Below are positions 1-7,172 of a stretch of DNA of 40,618 nt, one piece after another (the first letter of the stretch is position 1; the number at the start of each line of letters is the position of its first letter). The translations under genes and the position numbers were made by a program. The stretch covers positions 1 through 40,618 of the forward strand of contig JAFAUB010000053.1 of NCBI GenBank assembly GCA_019243635.1, read 5' to 3'. Origin of the DNA: Pseudonocardiales bacterium (GTDB lineage: Bacteria > Actinomycetota > Actinomycetes > Mycobacteriales > Pseudonocardiaceae). The notes beneath the pieces were generated by a model that worked only from the letters and a program-made list of their open reading frames with translations, ran no database searches and was not told the origin of the DNA.

Positions 1-431
1 GCACACGCAGACGACATCGCTCGCACCGAGGTCGACCAATCCTGGCCAGGACAGCAACATCGCGTCAGTCGACGGAGGGTCACACCCCAAGCGAGCGGTG
101 CCGCCCACATCCCATCTCACTGCCGACGGGACGCCACACGGCACCCAGCACGCAAGATCATCTGCGGTCATCAAGCGACAGAAACGCCTCACGACCCCCA
201 ACACGCCCACACACGAGCCGACACGGCCCAAGCGCGAAAAGATCAGGCCGCCAGACGTAGGTGTCACCCTCGGGGCTGGGGCTCTCCTTCGTATTCCCGC
301 ACCAAGATCATGCCGTCTCCATGCCGTGAGACGTCGGCGAGGAGTGACGAATGACGACAACCATCGAACGCTATCGACGCAGGTCGACGACGGTGTGCCT
401 GATCCATGTCGAGGTCGGACGCGACCGGCCG
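1..431. other. No supported gene (431 bp)
   Basis: No frame on either strand in this stretch shows a recognisable domain, a good ribosome site or a convincing start. The short open frames look like chance openings in GC-rich DNA. It lies downstream of the MBOAT gene, which ends at 432, so it may hold that gene's 3' untranslated region or a decayed gene that I cannot identify. Confidence 0.4.
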
Positions 432-1865
432 TCAGAATCGGTAGTAGAGAAACGGGCTGAAGGTGCCGGTGGTGACCAGGAGTGTGGAGTAGAGCAGGCC
501 GACGGTCATCACGCCGGCCCGGAGCACGGTCGCGGGCCGCGACCGCACCGGTTCGAGGTGGCGGTCTGTGATCGGCTGGGCCGGTAGCAGGAATACCAGG
601 GCGGCCGACAACAGGATCGCCAGCCGCTGATGAGTCAGCGAGGCGGCGACGACATCGGTCAACCCGGCGAGGTCGGGGACCACCATGTGCCGCAGGAAGA
701 CCAGCGCGGTGCTCACGTCCGGTGATCGGAACAGCACCCAGCCGACCACCACGATGAGTAGGGTCAGCGCCCGGCACGCCAACCGGCGTGCCGGCTCGGC
801 TGCCGTGACCACCCACCTGCGGCGGCGCTCCATCACCAGCACCGTGCCGTGGTAGAGCCCCCAGAGCAGGAAGGTCCAGTTTGCGCCGTGCCACAGCCCG
901 ACCAGTGCGAACACGATCCATAGGTTGCGGTAGGTGGTCCGGGCGCCGTGCCGGTTACCGCCGAGCGGGATGTACACATAGTCGCGGAACCACCGTGACA
1001 GCGACATGTGCCATCGCCGCCAGAACTCGGTGATGCTCGCCGACGAGTACGGGCGCGCGAAGTTCTCCGGCAACGTGAACCCGAGCATCCGCCCCAGCCC
1101 GATGGCCATGTCTGAGTACCCGGAGAAGTCGAAGTACAGCTGCAACGTGTACCCGACCGCCCCGAGCCAGGCGGTCGCGGTGGTCATCTGGTCGAACGGG
1201 GTCGTGAAGCAGGCGTCCACCATGGGCGCGAGTGAGTCCGCGATCACCACCTTCTTGGTCAGCCCGAGCGCGAAGCGGGGGAACCCGGTGGCGATGTCGT
1301 CCAGCCGGTGGCCGCGTGGCTGGGTGAGCTGGTCCGCGATCTCCCGGTAGCGCACGATCGGTCCCGCGACCAGCTGCGGAAACATCGCGATGTAGGCGAT
1401 GAACGAGACCTTGTCGCGCAGCGCCCGGCGCTCACCGCGGTAGATGTCCACCACGTAGGAGATGTGGTGGAACGTGTAGAAGGAGATCCCGATCGGTAAG
1501 GTGAACGAGACGGTGGGCAGGTCGAGCCCGGTGAGCGAGGCCAGCCCGGCGGCCTGCGCGCTGGCGAAACCGGCGTACTTCCAGACGACGAGCACCGCGA
1601 CGTCGAAGACGATGACGCCGATCAGCATCCGGCGCCGCCGCTTCGGTCCGGGCTCCCCGTCGTCGGGTTCCATCGCCGGACCCATCACGTAGTTGACGAC
1701 CATGCAGGCCAGGAGCAACAGCGTCGTCGGGCCCGCACCCACCGCGTAGAAGGCCAGGCCGGCGACCGCCACTATGCCGTTGCGCCGGCTCCGGGGCGCG
1801 ACCAGCACGGCCGCGAGCACGGCCGGCATGAAGTACCACAGGAACATCGGGCTGGCGAAGGACAT
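432..1865 (-). CDS. AlgI/DltB-type MBOAT O-acyltransferase
   Basis: This is a 477-residue polytopic membrane protein of the membrane-bound O-acyltransferase family. Such proteins move acyl groups across the membrane for transfer to extracytoplasmic polysaccharide. Visible marks are many hydrophobic segments, the family block around residues 266-305 (PENFARPY, then ITEFWRRWHMSLSRWFRDY, ending YIPLGGNR) and the proposed catalytic His326 in LWHGANW. Length is typical of AlgI (about 470-520). No strong ribosome site is visible before the ATG at 1865. The family normally works with an SGNH/AlgJ/AlgX partner, and a plausible partner sits at 10433-11734 rather than next door. The substrate glycan is unknown. 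Family assignment is firm; the pairing is inference. Confidence 0.9.
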   Translation of the reverse strand: MSFASPMFLWYFMPAVLAAVLVAPRSRRNGIVAVAGLAFYAVGAGPTTLLLLACMVVNYVMGPAMEPDDGEPGPKRRRRMLIGVIVFDVAVLVVWKYAGFASAQAAGLASLTGLDLPTVSFTLPIGISFYTFHHISYVVDIYRGERRALRDKVSFIAYIAMFPQLVAGPIVRYREIADQLTQPRGHRLDDIATGFPRFALGLTKKVVIADSLAPMVDACFTTPFDQMTTATAWLGAVGYTLQLYFDFSGYSDMAIGLGRMLGFTLPENFARPYSSASITEFWRRWHMSLSRWFRDYVYIPLGGNRHGARTTYRNLWIVFALVGLWHGANWTFLLWGLYHGTVLVMERRRRWVVTAAEPARRLACRALTLLIVVVGWVLFRSPDVSTALVFLRHMVVPDLAGLTDVVAASLTHQRLAILLSAALVFLLPAQPITDRHLEPVRSRPATVLRAGVMTVGLLYSTLLVTTGTFSPFLYYRF

Positions 1866-1931
1866 GGCGGCGACGCAGCCTAGCGGAGCACCACATCCCC
1901 CCGCGGGCCCTCCGCCCCGCGCCCGAGGCCC

Positions 1932-1937
1932 TACTAT
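1932..1937 (+). promoter_or_regulatory. Candidate -10 box of a leaderless transcript
   Basis: TACTAT lies 8 bases before the ATG at 1946, so transcription would start at or just before the start codon. No ribosome site is visible before that ATG, which fits a leaderless mRNA, a common actinobacterial arrangement. No good -35 is seen. Confidence 0.35.
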
Positions 1938-1945
1938 CGGGCGTT

Positions 1946-2110
1946 ATGCACTTCATCGCGGCTCAAGCCAGCCTCCTCGCCGCCGAGCTCGAGGCCAGGG
2001 GTTTCCTCGCGGGTATCGGGAAGACGATCCTCATCGTGATCATCATTCTGGTGGCCCTCGGAGGACTGATCGGGTTCTCGGTAGCCCGCAGGTTCGGCCA
2101 GCGCAGGTAG
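1946..2110 (+). CDS. Small single-pass membrane protein (54 aa), unknown function
   Basis: This 54-residue frame has three parts. An N-terminal amphipathic stretch (about residues 1-25) comes first. A clear transmembrane helix follows (about residues 26-47, including TILIVIIILVALGGLIGF). A basic tail ends the protein (ARRFGQRR), predicting a cytoplasmic C-terminus. I do not recognise the family. It stands alone on the plus strand between the divergent MBOAT gene and a strong hairpin at 2177-2224. The TACTAT box just upstream and the lack of a Shine-Dalgarno suggest leaderless expression. The hydrophobic pattern and arginine-rich end make a real gene likely despite its size. No function is proposed. 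Confidence 0.6.
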   Translation: MHFIAAQASLLAAELEARGFLAGIGKTILIVIIILVALGGLIGFSVARRFGQRR

Positions 2111-2176
2111 TCGCGCGGTCGTTCGAACCGGTGGGAGAACAGCCGTCCGCTGGGGGACCCAGCTGATGGTGTGGGT

Positions 2177-2224
2177 GCCTGGTGGGCGGGGAGAGGTCAG
2201 GTCCTTCAGCCCCGCCCACCAGGC
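2177..2224. terminator. 15-bp perfect hairpin, likely bidirectional terminator
   Basis: Arms 2177-2191 and 2210-2224 are perfect reverse complements (GCCTGGTGGGCGGGG and its partner) with an 18-nt loop. There is no T run, as is common in actinomycetes. It follows the small membrane protein gene and precedes the CsbD gene, so it could insulate the two. Confidence 0.55.
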
Positions 2225-2314
2225 TGCTCGCGAGTCGCCGACGAGCACTGAGAAGTTCGTCGGCCACGGCCGATCGGTTCGGCATCAGACAGCGGGGGTG
2301 ATGACCTCGCCGCC

Positions 2315-2340
2315 GTAGACGTCGTAGACGTCGTAGACTC
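2315..2340 (+). repeat. Short direct repeats upstream of the CsbD gene
   Basis: GTAGACGTC occurs at 2315-2323 and 2324-2332, followed by a partial third copy (GTAGAC at 2333-2338). The array lies about 70 bp before the CsbD start and could be a regulator site. No binding protein is indicated. Confidence 0.3.
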
Positions 2341-2405
2341 GCGGTACCGGAGGAGGGCTCGGTCGGGCTTCTCCTACACCCTCTGACGACGGGAAGGCAC
2401 TCGCT

Positions 2406-2591
2406 GTGGGAACCGGAGACAAGATTCGTGACAAGGCCGAGGTGCTCAAGGGCAAGGTGAAGGAGGCCGCGGGCCGAGCCGTCGGCGACCCGGTACTGGA
2501 GGCTGAGGGCCAGGGCGACCAGGTCAAGGGCCACCTCAAGCAGGCCGGCAAGCAGGTCAAGGACGCCGTGAAGGACGTCTTCGACAAGTAG
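2406..2591 (+). CDS. CsbD-family general stress protein
   Basis: This 61-residue, highly charged protein of the CsbD family has lysine-rich helical repeats of the form KIRDKAEVLKGKVKEAAGRA and a terminal VKDAVKDVFDK. The family is small, soluble and stress-induced in many bacteria (in Bacillus under SigB), and its biochemical role is unknown. Translation likely starts at the GTG at 2406, with GGGAAGG about ten bases upstream. Length matches the family (about 60-70). It is a single-gene unit, with a hairpin terminator just after its stop codon. Confidence 0.9.
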   Translation: MGTGDKIRDKAEVLKGKVKEAAGRAVGDPVLEAEGQGDQVKGHLKQAGKQVKDAVKDVFDK

Positions 2592-2597
2592 TCGCGG

Positions 2598-2617
2598 GAT
2601 GACGCCCCTTCGTCATC
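2598..2617 (+). terminator. Hairpin after the CsbD gene
   Basis: GATGACG (2598-2604) and CGTCATC (2611-2617) form a 7-bp stem with a 6-nt loop, beginning six bases after the CsbD stop. It lies between convergent genes. Confidence 0.45.
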
Positions 2618-2673
2618 TTCACGCAGGGGGTCGGCCGATCGCGGTGGTCTCCAGCCCGGGGATGTCCTGGAGC

Positions 2674-4113
2674 CTAGGCTCGGTGGCCCGGTGTCTGGTC
2701 GGGCGAGGTCCGCTGGGCGTGCCGCGCCCCGGTGCTGACGGGCTCTGCCAGAGCGGCCGTTTCGCGAGCGCCGTCGGCGCGGATGAGGGTGTCCAGGGGG
2801 TAGGCCTCTTCGTCGTGGATGGCGAGGTCACCGGTTTCCAGAACCTCGTCGGGCATTCGCAGGTTCATGAACAGGCCCAGGAACCGCAGGATGATGAATG
2901 TGACCAACGCGTCCCAGACGATGACGGTGAGGGCTGCCCCGGCCTGCCAGAGAAGCTGGCGCGGATTTCCATAGAACAGCCCCGCGTAGGACACGTTGGC
3001 CGTCGACCCGCCTCCCAGGTACACGATGATGCTGGGGTCGGCGAAGAGTCCTACCAGGAGGCCACCGGCCAGTCCGGCGACGCCGTGCGTGTGCACCACC
3101 CCCAATGCGTCATCGACCCTGCTAAAGGGCTTGATCTTGCTGAGCTTGTTCCACGACAGCCAGACCAGGGTGGAGGCGACGAGGCCGGTGAGGAGTGCTC
3201 CCAGGCCGTTGATGTAGCCGGCGGCGGGGGTGATGGCCACCAGTCCGCTGATCATGCCGTTGACCGCGCCCAGGAACGTGGGTTTGTGGTCGATACCGAA
3301 GAGCATGTCCAGCACCACCCAGGCCAACAACGCGACCGCGGTGGCCAGGTTGGTGTTGATGACCGCGGTGGAGGCGTCGGCGCCGGCGAAGTACGGGTCA
3401 CCACCGTTGAAGCCGTTCCAGCCGAGCCAGAGGATGCCGGCGCCGGCGGCGGCCATGGGGAGGTTGTTGGGTATCGCCCGAGCGCGGTCGCGGGCTAGCC
3501 GTGGGCCGATCACCGCGGCCGCCACGAACCCCGACGTTCCGGCGGCGAGATGGATCACGTAGCCACCGCTGTAGTCCAAGGAGCCGCGCTGGGCCCACCA
3601 GCCACCGCCCCACAGCAGGAACGCGTTGACCGAGTAGGCCAGCGTGGACCACAGCGGAACAAAGATCAGCCAGACCTTGAAGTTGATGCGGCCGATGACA
3701 CTGCCCAAGAACAGCAGTGGGGTGATCCCGGCGAAGACGAACTGGAAGTAGGCAAGCGTGGACTCGGGGAACCGGAACTGCGGCATCGACCCGTTGAGCA
3801 GCGGTATCCGTGCCTGGTCCTGGGTGGCGCGCCCCAGGATCGGACCGGGGTGTCCGACGAAGTCGCTGAGGATGCCCGGGCCGAGCTTGAGCGGGCTACC
3901 GAAGCTCATCTTGAACACCCACAACACCCACACCATCAGCACCAAGGAGAAGCCGGTGAACGCCATGAGCATGGTGTTGACAGCCCACTTGCGTTGCACG
4001 ATCCCGCCATACAGGATCGCGATGCCCGGGATGCTCATCAGGCCGACCAGAGTCGCCGCGACCAGCTGCCAGGCGTTGTCTCCTGCGTTCAGCCACGGAG
4101 GGTACGGGACCAT
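2674..4113 (-). CDS. amt: Ammonium transporter (Amt/MEP family)
   Basis: This 479-residue protein has about eleven hydrophobic segments. It conducts ammonium/ammonia across the cytoplasmic membrane. Diagnostic blocks are the outer vestibule and pore region near DNAWQLVAATLVGLM, GGYVIHLAAG with the first pore histidine, WLGWNGFNGG, NGMISGLVAITPAAGYI and THGVAGLAGG with the second pore histidine. The start at 4113 is chosen because AAGGAG sits seven bases upstream. An upstream in-frame codon (4155) would add 14 residues that do not look like the family. No glnK or glnD gene follows, unlike the common amtB-glnK operon. A GlnR-like site lies about 110 bp upstream. Confidence 0.95.
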   Translation of the reverse strand: MVPYPPWLNAGDNAWQLVAATLVGLMSIPGIAILYGGIVQRKWAVNTMLMAFTGFSLVLMVWVLWVFKMSFGSPLKLGPGILSDFVGHPGPILGRATQDQARIPLLNGSMPQFRFPESTLAYFQFVFAGITPLLFLGSVIGRINFKVWLIFVPLWSTLAYSVNAFLLWGGGWWAQRGSLDYSGGYVIHLAAGTSGFVAAAVIGPRLARDRARAIPNNLPMAAAGAGILWLGWNGFNGGDPYFAGADASTAVINTNLATAVALLAWVVLDMLFGIDHKPTFLGAVNGMISGLVAITPAAGYINGLGALLTGLVASTLVWLSWNKLSKIKPFSRVDDALGVVHTHGVAGLAGGLLVGLFADPSIIVYLGGGSTANVSYAGLFYGNPRQLLWQAGAALTVIVWDALVTFIILRFLGLFMNLRMPDEVLETGDLAIHDEEAYPLDTLIRADGARETAALAEPVSTGARHAQRTSPDQTPGHRA

Positions 4114-4197
4114 TGAGCACTCCTTACACCCACATGGTGCATGACAGAGAACCACCAGGCATAGGGTGGGATGTCCTGTGCACTTTCTGCTAGAAAT

Positions 4198-4238
4198 TCA
4201 CCAGAAAGAGTGAACGGTCTTTGTTTCAGCAGTGTTAA
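4198..4238 (-). promoter_or_regulatory. GlnR-like operator upstream of amt
   Basis: Read on the minus strand, TTAAC-6nt-GAAAC (4238 to 4223) matches the actinobacterial GlnR half-site pattern GTnAC-n6-GAAAC. A weaker TTCAC element follows at 4214-4210 with altered spacing. Amt genes are known GlnR targets in streptomycetes. The match here is partial. Confidence 0.4.
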
Positions 4239-5012
4239 CTCCGGTGACGATACGATGAACGCTCAACGGGCTGGGCGCCGAGGCAGAAGTGCGCGCCGTG
4301 GCTCAGCGACAGGTGCGGGATCCGCTCGCGGGTGATGTCGAAGCGCTTCGGGCCGGGGAAGACGCTCTCATCCTCGTTGGCCTCCTGCACGGCGAACATC
4401 ACGGTGTCACCCGCGCGGATGGTGGCTCCATCGGCCTCGAGGTCGACGGAGGCGTACCGGGTCAGGCCGCCCCGCCGGGCGGCTCGCGACCGCTCGACCG
4501 GGCTGGCGAAGCGGAAGATCTCCTCCACCGCCCGGCGGCCAGCGCAGGGTCACGCCGCAGCGCCTCCCGCTGCTCGGCGTGGGTCAGCAACAGCAGCATG
4601 CCCCGGTCGATGATGGCGACGACAGGCGCATGCCCAGCGAACAGGAGCCCGGCGGCGAGATGGGCGATCTCGTCGTCGGTCAGCTTCGGGTCGGGCTCGG
4701 CGGCGTCCAGTAGATCGGAGATGATGTCGTCGTCGCCGGCCCAGCGCTTGCGCTCGATCAGGGTGCCCAGGTACCGCCACAGCGACTGCAGGCCTCCGCG
4801 CGCGACGGCGGGCTTGCTCACCTGCTTTGCCTCGACCTGCCACCGGCAGAGGTCCGCGCGGTCCTCGGCGGACACCCCGAGCAGCTCGCACACCACGAGC
4901 GCCGGCAGCGGGAAGGCGACGGTGGCGTGGAAGTCGGCGGGGGGCCCGCCGCGGTCAAGCTCGTCGAGCAACTCCTCGACGATCGCCTCGACGCGGAGCC
5001 GGAGGGTCACCA
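4235..5012 (-). pseudogene. Cytochrome P450 remnant (truncated both ends, frameshifted)
   Basis: P450 sequence begins abruptly near 5010, abutting the DedA stop codon. It runs through the I-helix region (LLFAGHAPVVAI, where the usual acid/threonine pair is absent). It then needs a one-base correction near 4530 to continue into the K helix (VEEIFRFASPVERS, carrying ExxR) and the haem loop (LSHGAHFCLG). Homology stops at about 4268, right after the cysteine ligand, and the frame closes at 4235. The first hundred or so residues and the last forty are missing. The 3' edge abuts the amt regulatory region. It is a dead gene left by deletion. Its former substrate cannot be told. Confidence 0.8.
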
Positions 5013-5645
5013 GTGGGTGGCGGTCGTGCGCTGGCGTTGCCGACGCCACAACCAGGACACCCCCGCAGCCAGGATGACGGTGCCCACGACGCAGAACACC
5101 AGGGTCTGGTAGTGGTGGAACTGCTGGTAGATCACGGTGAGGTGACCGCCGGCGAAGTAACCGACGGAGGTCCACACCGCGACCCAGGCCGCTGCGCCCA
5201 TCGCGTTGCACGCCAGGAACCGCCGCCATGGCATCCCAGCGATGCCGGCGACGATGCCGTTGAGCTGGCGTAGGCCGTCGATGAACCGGGCGACGGCGAC
5301 TATCTTGCCGCCATGGCGCGCGAAGAAGTCCTCGGCTTTGGTGAGGCGCTTCTCGGTCACGAAGATGTAACGGCCGAAACGAAGCACCAGACCCCGCCCA
5401 CCGAAGTGCCCGATCAGGTAGCCGATGTTGTCACCGGCGACAGCGGCGAGGAAACCCAGGATGGCGACGCCGGCGACATTGAGTCTCCCGGCTCCGGCGA
5501 AGACACCCGCGGCCATGAGCATGGTCTGGCCAGGGACCGGCGCGCCGAAGCTCTCGATGAACAGGAAGCCAAAGACAGCCAGATAACCGTGCGCGGTGAG
5601 GATGGGGGCCAGCGACGCGAACACCCCTGGCAGACCAGGAGCCAC
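5007..5645 (-). CDS. DedA-family membrane protein
   Basis: This 212-residue membrane protein of the DedA (SNARE-associated/VTT) superfamily belongs to a group linked to lipid flipping and envelope homeostasis. Family marks include FIESFGAPVPGQTMLMAAG near the N-terminus, the GDNIGYLIGHFGGR block, RFIDGLRQLNGIVAGIAGM (the conserved arginine-glycine motif), and a terminal hydrophobic helix before a basic tail. The GTG at 5645 is chosen because AGGGGAGG lies just upstream. A longer frame (to 5759) overlaps a decayed glycosyltransferase copy and adds low-complexity residues. The stop codon touches the broken end of the P450 remnant. Confidence 0.88.
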   Translation of the reverse strand: MAPGLPGVFASLAPILTAHGYLAVFGFLFIESFGAPVPGQTMLMAAGVFAGAGRLNVAGVAILGFLAAVAGDNIGYLIGHFGGRGLVLRFGRYIFVTEKRLTKAEDFFARHGGKIVAVARFIDGLRQLNGIVAGIAGMPWRRFLACNAMGAAAWVAVWTSVGYFAGGHLTVIYQQFHHYQTLVFCVVGTVILAAGVSWLWRRQRQRTTATHW

Positions 5646-6028
5646 CTCACCACCTCCCCTGATTACGCGGCGCCCCGTCGGTACTCCACTGCCGTTACTG
5701 AGATTACCTGCTAGCCGCCGGGCGTCGGTGTGGCGGTGGTGTCCAGCACCCCCCGGCACGGCGCGGGCCCCGTCGGATCCGACCCGCTACGCGATCACGC
5801 CGGCCCCGAACCGCAGCGGCGCACCACCACCACCGGTGCGTGAGCAACCTGTCGCGGTCGTGAGTTCTGTTGGTGGCATCCTGACCGCGTGGGGAACTTC
5901 CGCGCTGGGTTGATGGGGCCGTCCTCCAGTCGCTAGCGTTCCACCTGCCACGTGGGAGAGCCGCCTAGGAGTGCCGGCAGTCCGGACGCTCGACGACCGT
6001 TTAGCGTCTTACGGTCCGGTGTGAAGCG
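5646..6028. other. Intergenic stretch with a glycosyltransferase scar
   Basis: This 383-bp gap contains a decayed copy of the neighbouring glycosyltransferase 3' end (5725-5842, listed separately). Nothing else was recognised in 5843-6028. Confidence 0.5.
5725..5842 (-). pseudogene. Decayed duplicate of the GT4 3' end
   Basis: On the minus strand this reads as the C-terminal part of the fusion glycosyltransferase at 7173-10361. LRFGAGV is followed directly by IA, then a TAG stop where the intact gene has Gln, then R-GSDGARA matching the intact R-GPDVARA. Bases 5796-5822 equal 7491-7517, and 5791-5808 equal 7291-7308. The join falls at CACGCCGGCCCCG, a 13-bp sequence present twice in the intact gene (7296-7308 and 7491-7503). 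The copy therefore seems to have lost 195 bp between these repeats. It is a non-functional relic. Confidence 0.7.
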
Positions 6029-7159
6029 TCAGAGTGGCATGGGCCAGGAGTAAGGCCCGTCGGGGTCGTCGAGCCACACGTATTGCCGGTTGAGGTCGTC
6101 GAGGGCGGAGACGCCGAGCCGGGAGATGTCAGGCCGGCGAAGGTGGCCCCATAATGCCATGGCTGTCTCGATGGTGTCCCAGATGCGGCAGGGGCCCCGT
6201 TGGATGACGGGCCATCTCCCGTCCTCGGGCTGGAAGGAGACGTTGGCGACGGCATCGGCGGTGTGGGCGATGATCCTGATTGCGCGGGTGCGGTCGGTGG
6301 AGTGTGGGGAGTCCGTGTCATAACCCAGGCGTAGGCCCGGCACATGGAGTCGGCAGAACAGGGCCAGGCCCGGGCTCGCTTCGTGAACCCGACGGGGATC
6401 TGTTGTGGTGGTGCCGTGGTGGGCCATTCCGGACGCAGTGGGGCCGGCTGTCTCGTCGGGGCCAAAGGGGCTCTGGAGGTCGTGGCGTAGTGGCATGAAG
6501 CCCATATTGTTGTTGCCATTGTTGTTGCCGAAGTATCCGGTGACCTCGTCGGGCGCTGTTTTGTCGAGAACAACGAGGGGGTTGGTCGAGCTGCCGGCGA
6601 TGGGGGCGACGATGCGACCGCCATCGGCGAGTTGCCGTATCCATTCGGGCGGGATGTGGGTGATCGCGCAGGTGGCCAGGATGCGATCGTAGGGCGCGCC
6701 GTCGGGCAGGCCGGTGTAGCCATCGGCGGCGACCAGTGTGGGCTGGTAGCTAAGGTTCTTGAGCGTGAGCTGCGCCTGGCTGACGAGTGCGGGATCGATG
6801 TCGATGGAGTACACGTTCGCCGCGCCTAGCCGGTGACACAGCAGCGCCGCGCTGTAGCCGGTTCCGGTGCCGATCTCTAGGACCCGGTGGTGATCCTGCA
6901 AGGTGAGCCGCTCAAGCATGATGGCGACCGCGCCCGGCGCGCTCGCTGAGGAGGTGGGGCGTTGGTCGCCCGTCTCGTCGGCGGTGCGCCATTGTGTGAC
7001 GAGAGCGGTCTGGGAGTAGGCGTTGACCAGGCTGTGATCGGGAACGAAGATATGTCGCGGGGTGTGGGTGAACGCTCGGCGCCACGCTGTGTCGGTCAGC
7101 TCTCCTATGGCGACAAGTGTCTCGGCCATAGCGGTGGCGAGTGGCTTCCAGTCCGTCAC
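6029..7159 (-). CDS. Isoaspartyl-type (PIMT-like) peptide methyltransferase
   Basis: This 376-residue class I SAM methyltransferase resembles protein-L-isoaspartate O-methyltransferases. Motif I is EIGTGTGYSAALL at about residues 95-107, preceded by the SxP-type loop (SSASAPGAVAIML). The C-terminal 150 residues (GPCRIWDTIETAMALW, then QYVWLDDPDGP) resemble the extended PIMTs that accompany ATP-grasp-made RiPPs, rather than housekeeping repair PIMTs, which are about 220 residues. No ATP-grasp enzyme or precursor was found nearby. The GTG at 7159 has GGAGA upstream. The gene begins 13 bases after the glycosyltransferase stop, so the two are probably co-transcribed. The peptide-modification role is inference. 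Confidence 0.75.
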   Translation of the reverse strand: MTDWKPLATAMAETLVAIGELTDTAWRRAFTHTPRHIFVPDHSLVNAYSQTALVTQWRTADETGDQRPTSSASAPGAVAIMLERLTLQDHHRVLEIGTGTGYSAALLCHRLGAANVYSIDIDPALVSQAQLTLKNLSYQPTLVAADGYTGLPDGAPYDRILATCAITHIPPEWIRQLADGGRIVAPIAGSSTNPLVVLDKTAPDEVTGYFGNNNGNNNMGFMPLRHDLQSPFGPDETAGPTASGMAHHGTTTTDPRRVHEASPGLALFCRLHVPGLRLGYDTDSPHSTDRTRAIRIIAHTADAVANVSFQPEDGRWPVIQRGPCRIWDTIETAMALWGHLRRPDISRLGVSALDDLNRQYVWLDDPDGPYSWPMPL

Positions 7160-7172
7160 CGGTCGTCTCCGA

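Noticed and set aside
2599..4144. Several plus-strand frames opposite the ammonium transporter
   Set aside because: Compositional shadows. The transporter on the other strand has a good ribosome site and all family motifs.
5013..5229. Continuation of the P450 frame upstream through the dedA 3' end
   Set aside because: The residues upstream of about 5010 have no P450 similarity and are the antiphase reading of dedA.
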